Shown piece by piece: positions 60,520 to 64,000 of a stretch of DNA of 64,000 nt. Within the stretch, counting starts at the first letter, position 1, and every line of letters starts with the position of its first letter. Below the pieces are notes generated by a model. It saw only the letters and a list, made by a program, of their open reading frames with translations, made no database searches and was not told the origin of the DNA. Made by a program: the position numbers and the translations under genes. This DNA comes from Amycolatopsis vastitatis (GTDB taxonomy: Bacteria; Actinomycetota; Actinomycetes; Mycobacteriales; Pseudonocardiaceae), in the NCBI RefSeq assembly GCF_002234595.1, contig NZ_NMUL01000016.1:248001-312000 (forward strand), written 5' to 3'.

Positions 60520-61443
60520 GTGGACGACTTCCTCGTACTGGACGCGCGAGCGGACCGGACCGCCGTGCTCCGCGACCCGCGGCTGAGCTCGAGCCCGGAC
60601 ACGTCGGTCCCCGCGAACCTGCTGTTCATGGACGGCGAGGAGCACCGGCGGCTGCGGGAGGTCGTCAAGGAGGTCATCGGCCTGAGCGAGCCACTGCCCG
60701 CCGAGGTCGGGGCCGGGATCGAAGAGATCGTGAGCGGGCTGGCGGGCCGGGCCGAGTTCGACCTGGTGGCCGACTTCGGCCGGCCGGTGGCCGCCCTGGT
60801 CGCCGCCGCGGTGCTGGGCGCGGGGCCGTTCGACGACCGGTTTCTCGCGGCGCTCTCGGAGACCACGGCGAACCTGAACGTCTGGTCGGGCGAACCATCA
60901 CCCGCCGGCGACGTCGCGGCGCTGCGCGTGGCGATGTTCTTCCTGAAGGCAGCTGAAACTGAAGGTGGCGGGCTGGCTCTGCTGCGTCGAGCGTGCGCGG
61001 AGGGACGGATCAGCGAGGACGAACTGATGGTGACGCCGGTGATGCTCGCGCACGCGGCGTACGAGAACTCGATGAACTTCCTCGCGGTGGCCGGCCTGGG
61101 CTTGGTGTCGAGCCCGGGCACGTGCCCGGCTGAGGTGCGGGGGCAGGTCCAGGAGATCGCCCCGACCCGGTACGCGGCGCGGCGGGCGACGGGCGAATGC
61201 GTGGTCGCGGGCCGGACGCTGGCGCCGGGCGACAAGGTGGCGATCCCGCTGGGCGACGGCCTGGCGTTCGGCCTGGGCCGCCACGCCTGCCCGGGAGCGC
61301 GGGTGGCGGTGGCGGAAGGCGAGATCGCGCTGCGCGCGCTGGCGCGGATCCTCACCCCGGGCCACGCCGTCACCGACGTGACGTGGAAAACCCACCCGGT
61401 GTTCCACGGCCTGGCCTCGGCGCGAGTGGTCGTGAGTGAGTAA
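60520..61443 (+). CDS. Shortened cytochrome P450-like protein
   Basis: A 307-residue P450, about 100 residues short of the usual 400. The heme site is intact (AFGLGRHACPGARVA, thiolate Cys257), HRRLR at 42-46 matches helix C, and HAAYENSMN at 178-186 stands where the I-helix oxygen-activation motif should be. The K-helix ExxR and the following meander (NRDPxxF) are missing: TGECVVAGRTLAPGDKVAIPLG runs straight into the heme loop. It probably acts on an acyl chain held by the divergent FAAL/ACP pair (inference). No ribosome site precedes the GTG, so it may be leaderless. The last residues (VVVSE) and stop come from a repeated hairpin. Confidence 0.8.
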   Translation: MDDFLVLDARADRTAVLRDPRLSSSPDTSVPANLLFMDGEEHRRLREVVKEVIGLSEPLPAEVGAGIEEIVSGLAGRAEFDLVADFGRPVAALVAAAVLGAGPFDDRFLAALSETTANLNVWSGEPSPAGDVAALRVAMFFLKAAETEGGGLALLRRACAEGRISEDELMVTPVMLAHAAYENSMNFLAVAGLGLVSSPGTCPAEVRGQVQEIAPTRYAARRATGECVVAGRTLAPGDKVAIPLGDGLAFGLGRHACPGARVAVAEGEIALRALARILTPGHAVTDVTWKTHPVFHGLASARVVVSE

Positions 61444-61472
61444 CAGGGTTAGAACACTGTTACTCACTCACG
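61431..61472. repeat. Dispersed hairpin repeat, copy 2, also terminator
   Basis: A perfect 16-bp stem CGTGAGTGAGTAACAG with the 10-nt loop GGTTAGAACA, the same loop as copy 1 at 44581-44626. The P450 stop codon TAA lies in the left arm, and the glmM stop is 6 bp beyond the right arm. Confidence 0.92.
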
Positions 61473-61477
61473 AGGGG

Positions 61478-62812
61478 TCAGGAGACGGCCGAGACCACAC
61501 CGGCCAGGCGATCCGCCGCGGCCTGCGCCGTCGACTGGGCCGGGGCTTCGACCATGACGCGCACCAGCTGCTCGGTGCCGGACGGGCGCAGCAGCACCCG
61601 GCCTTCCTCGCCCAGCTCGGCCTCGACCGCGCCGACGGCGTCGCGGACCTCGGACGAGCCCGCCACCGCCGCCTTGTCCGCGACCGGGACGTTCACCAGT
61701 ACCTGCGGCAGCCGGTTCATCACCGCCGCCAGGTCGGCCAGGGACTTGCCCGTCGCGGCCATGCGGCTCATCAGGCGCAACGCCGTCAGCAGGCCGTCGC
61801 CGGTGGTCGCGTGGGCCGGCAGCACCACGTGACCGGACTGCTCGCCACCGAGGGCGAACCCGCCGGCGCGCAGCTCCTCCAGCACGTACCGGTCGCCCAC
61901 CGCCGTGGTGACGACGGTGATGCCGTGGGCCTTCATCGCCAGGTGCAGGCCGAGGTTGCTCATCACCGTCGCGACCAGCGTGTCCTTGGTCAGCTCGCCG
62001 GACTCGGCCAGCGCGAGCGCCAGCACCGCCATGATCTGGTCGCCGTCCACCAGCTCGCCGGCGGAGTCGACGGCCACGCAACGGTCCGCGTCGCCGTCGT
62101 GGGCGATGCCGAGGTCGGCGCCGTGCGCGACGACCGCCTCGCGCAGCTGCTCGGGGTGGTTGGACCCGCAGTGCTGGTTGATGTTGACGCCGTCCGGGTC
62201 GGCGTGCAGCGCGACGACCTCGGCGCCGGCCCGGCGGTAGATCTCGGGCGCGGCCGCGGCGGAGGCGCCGTTGGCGCAGTCGACGACCACCTTGAGCCCG
62301 GCGAGCGGGTGGGGGATGGCGCCGAGCAGGTGGGCGGCGTAGCGGTCGAGCGCGTCTTCGACGTCCGTGACGCGCCCCACGCCCGCGCCGGTCGGGCGCA
62401 CGGCGTCGGCGGCCAGGCCGGCTTCGATCTCGTCCTCGATGCCGTCGGGGAGCTTGTGCCCGCCCGCGGCGAAGAGCTTGATGCCGTTGTCGGGCATCGG
62501 GTTGTGCGACGCGGAGATCATCACGCCCAGATCGGCGTCGAGCGCGCCGACCAGGTAGGCCACGGCCGGCGTCGGCAGGACGCCGACGCGGCGCACGTCG
62601 GCCCCGGCGGACGTGAGGCCGGCCACGACGGCGGCTTCCAGCATCTCGCCGCTGGCGCGCGGGTCACGGCCGACGACCGCGACCGGCCGGTGCGAACGGT
62701 CGTGCGCGGCGAGCACGCGGGCGGCACTGGCCGCCAGCGCCATCGCGAGCTCCGGCGTCAGCTCGGCGTTGGCCAGGCCACGCACCCCGTCGGTACCGAA
62801 CAGGCGTGCCAT
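61478..62812 (-). CDS. glmM: Phosphoglucosamine mutase
   Basis: A 444-residue phosphohexomutase converting glucosamine-6-phosphate to glucosamine-1-phosphate for UDP-GlcNAc. N-terminal RLFGTDGVRGLAN, the phosphoserine loop MISASHNPMPDNGIKLF, metal-binding DGDADRC, sugar-binding GGEQSGHVV and C-terminal RPSGTEQLVRVMVEA are all present. Downstream of rpsI on the same strand but isolated from it by a strong terminator. Confidence 0.97.
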   Translation of the reverse strand: MARLFGTDGVRGLANAELTPELAMALAASAARVLAAHDRSHRPVAVVGRDPRASGEMLEAAVVAGLTSAGADVRRVGVLPTPAVAYLVGALDADLGVMISASHNPMPDNGIKLFAAGGHKLPDGIEDEIEAGLAADAVRPTGAGVGRVTDVEDALDRYAAHLLGAIPHPLAGLKVVVDCANGASAAAAPEIYRRAGAEVVALHADPDGVNINQHCGSNHPEQLREAVVAHGADLGIAHDGDADRCVAVDSAGELVDGDQIMAVLALALAESGELTKDTLVATVMSNLGLHLAMKAHGITVVTTAVGDRYVLEELRAGGFALGGEQSGHVVLPAHATTGDGLLTALRLMSRMAATGKSLADLAAVMNRLPQVLVNVPVADKAAVAGSSEVRDAVGAVEAELGEEGRVLLRPSGTEQLVRVMVEAPAQSTAQAAADRLAGVVSAVS

Positions 62813-62948
62813 CCGTCGACCTCCTCTACGTGGTCACCCAGTGGGACCACCACGACAACCTAGCGATCCTGACGGACCGCGATTCCCCGCCCCCGGATAT
62901 CGCTCCGTCCGACGGAAACGACACAGTGCCCATCGTTACCCGGAAACG

Positions 62949-62985
62949 CCGGAGCGCCCATCCGATGGACGGATGGGCGCTCCGG
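62949..62985. terminator. Terminator of the rplM-rpsI operon
   Basis: A perfect 16-bp stem CCGGAGCGCCCATCCG with a 5-nt loop, 22 bp past the rpsI stop on the minus strand. The rest of the 195-bp rpsI-glmM gap should hold the glmM promoter. Confidence 0.88.
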
Positions 62986-63007
62986 TGAGTTGCGCCGGGA
63001 GGCGCGA

Positions 63008-63610
63008 TCAGCGCTTGCTGTACTGCGGGGCCTTGCGGGCCTTCTTGAGGCCGTACTTCTTCCGCTCCGTGGCGCGCGCGTCACGGGTCAGGAAGCCGGC
63101 CTTCTTGAGGGCCGGGCGGTCGTCCGCGTCGACCTCGACGAGCGCGCGGGCGATCGCCAGGCGCAGCGCGCCGGCCTGGCCGGAGACGCCGCCGCCGTGG
63201 AGGTTGGCGAAGATGTCGAAGGAGTCCGGCTTCTCGACCGTGACCAGCGGCTCACGGATGAGCTGCTGGTGCACCTTGTTCGGGAAGTACTCCTCGAGGG
63301 TGCGGCCGTTGAGCTTGAACTCACCGGTGCCCGGGACGACCCGCACGCGGACGACGGCTTCCTTGCGGCGGCCGACGGTCTGGGCGTTGCCACCCGCGGC
63401 CCGCGACGGGCGCGGCGCGGCGGCGGACTCGCTGGTGGCGACCGGGGTCTCGCTGGTGGCGACCGGGGTCTCGCTGGTCGCGGCCGGGGTCTCGCTGGTC
63501 GCGGCCGGGGTCTCGCTGGTCGCGACGGCGCCGGTCTCGGTCGCCTCGGTGGCCTCGACGACCTCGGGGGTCTCGGTCTCGGTGCTGGTCACAGACTGTT
63601 CCTCACTCAC
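63008..63610 (-). CDS. rpsI: 30S ribosomal protein S9 with an extended repeat-bearing N-terminus
   Basis: A 200-residue S9, against about 130 for most bacteria. Residues 75-200 are a normal S9 core (VGRRKEAVVRVRVVPG, LIREPLVTVEKPDSFDI, HGGGVSGQAGALRLAIARAL) ending in the conserved APQYSKR whose last Arg contacts P-site tRNA. The first 70 residues are acidic and low-complexity, with five tandem ATSETPx units at 30-61. GTG start overlaps the rplM stop by 4 bp (GTGA). An acidic N-terminal extension on S9 is common in actinobacteria; the repeat is the unusual part. Confidence 0.96.
   Translation of the reverse strand: MSEEQSVTSTETETPEVVEATEATETGAVATSETPAATSETPAATSETPVATSETPVATSESAAAPRPSRAAGGNAQTVGRRKEAVVRVRVVPGTGEFKLNGRTLEEYFPNKVHQQLIREPLVTVEKPDSFDIFANLHGGGVSGQAGALRLAIARALVEVDADDRPALKKAGFLTRDARATERKKYGLKKARKAPQYSKR
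63428..63523. repeat. 21-bp coding minisatellite in rpsI
   Basis: Four full and one partial tandem copies of a 21-bp unit (plus strand GGGGTCTCGCTGGTSGCGRCC), encoding seven-residue ATSETP(A/V) repeats. The units fall into two near-identical subtypes (GTGGCGACC and GTCGCGGCC), showing recent duplication. Confidence 0.9.
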
Positions 63611-64000
63611 TGCGCGACCTGCGCGATCTTGGTGATCTCGCGCGCCTGCGGCTGCTGCGCGGCGTGCGGGTGCTGCGGGCCGGCGTACACCTTCAGCTTC
63701 TTCGCCTGAGCGCGGCCGAGCTTGTTCTTCGGCAGCATGCCCTTGACGACCTTCTCGACAAGGTGCTCGGGCTTGGTGTCGAGCAGCTCGCCGAACGAGC
63801 GCTTCCGCAGACCGCCCGGGTAACCGCTGTGCCGGTACGCGAACTTCTGCTCGCGCTTGTTACCGGTGAGCGCGACCTTCTCGGCGTTGACGATGATGAC
63901 GAAGTCACCGGTGTCCACGTGCGGGGCGTAGGTCGGCTTGTGCTTGCCGCGCAGCAGCGTGGCGACCTCGGTCGCCAGCCTTCCGAGCACGACATCCTCG
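63607..64000 (-). CDS. rplM: 50S ribosomal protein L13, 5' end outside the window
   Basis: The C-terminal 131 or so residues of L13: VVLGRLATEVATLLRGKHK, HVDTGDFVIIVNAEKVALTGNK, RKRSFGELL, VKGMLPKNKLGRAQAKKLKVYAGPQHPH. The frame continues past base 64000, so about 15 N-terminal residues are missing; the GTG at 63990 is internal. First gene of the rplM-rpsI operon. Confidence 0.96.
   Translation of the reverse strand, partial: EDVVLGRLATEVATLLRGKHKPTYAPHVDTGDFVIIVNAEKVALTGNKREQKFAYRHSGYPGGLRKRSFGELLDTKPEHLVEKVVKGMLPKNKLGRAQAKKLKVYAGPQHPHAAQQPQAREITKIAQVAQ

Overview
The window is high-GC actinobacterial DNA (about 70% GC or more by eye, many GTG starts and a few TTG starts) and most resembles a member of the Pseudonocardiaceae, probably Amycolatopsis or a close relative. 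The backbone has the same gene neighbourhood as Mycobacterium tuberculosis from roughly guaA to rplM: guaA, a ChoD-like oxidase, guaB3, guaB, a DUF5319 gene, rsdA, sigD, a conserved TPR-like gene, whiB3, groEL1, groES, tsaD, rimI, tsaB, tsaE, alr, nnr, glmS, glmM, rpsI, rplM. A bldM-type regulator beside whiB and the sigma gene is the arrangement known from Streptomyces. Taxonomy and synteny are from memory of these genomes, not from a search.

Region by region: 1-9.4 kb holds a truncated membrane protein gene, an active Ser/Thr kinase followed by a pseudokinase, a divergent LysR/DMT transporter pair, and a NarL-type two-component system facing a PspC membrane operon. 9.5-24 kb holds purine genes (guaA, guaB3, guaB) mixed with redox enzymes (zinc alcohol dehydrogenase, aldehyde dehydrogenase, Tat-exported FAD oxidase, mycothiol-dependent isomerase, GMC oxidase) and small membrane or exported proteins. 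24-30 kb is a regulatory hub: RsdA/SigD, a BldM-like atypical response regulator, a MerR regulator and WhiB3, with a cluster of short palindromes between them. 30-32 kb is groES-groEL1 under a CIRCE operator.

At 32.2-39.6 kb an envelope island separates groES from tsaD, which are direct neighbours in M. tuberculosis. It encodes an exported amidase, a processive-type family 2 glycosyltransferase overlapping an exosortase-like protease gene, a divergent choice-of-anchor P surface protein, a 59-residue protein with a class E sortase signal (LAATG), a UDP-GlcNAc 2-epimerase and a GH5 glycosidase. This is the most interesting locus in the window: polysaccharide synthesis and two kinds of protein-anchoring signal sit side by side. 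The exosortase gene is clearly lower in GC than its surroundings.

39.5-54 kb holds the t6A genes (tsaD, rimI, tsaB, tsaE), split by an opposite-strand malonyl-CoA synthetase/carboxyltransferase pair, then alr, a DeoR-xylulokinase-ABC ATPase sugar operon, nnr and glmS. 54-61.5 kb holds a lipase-like hydrolase, a three-gene type VII secretion substrate module, and a small biosynthetic set (acyl-AMP ligase, acyl carrier protein, shortened P450). 61.5-64 kb is glmM, rpsI (with an in-frame minisatellite) and truncated rplM. Three families of intergenic palindromes occur, and one of them (two copies, 17 kb apart) supplies the stop codons and C-terminal residues of two unrelated genes. No tRNA, rRNA, CRISPR array, transposase or integrase was seen.
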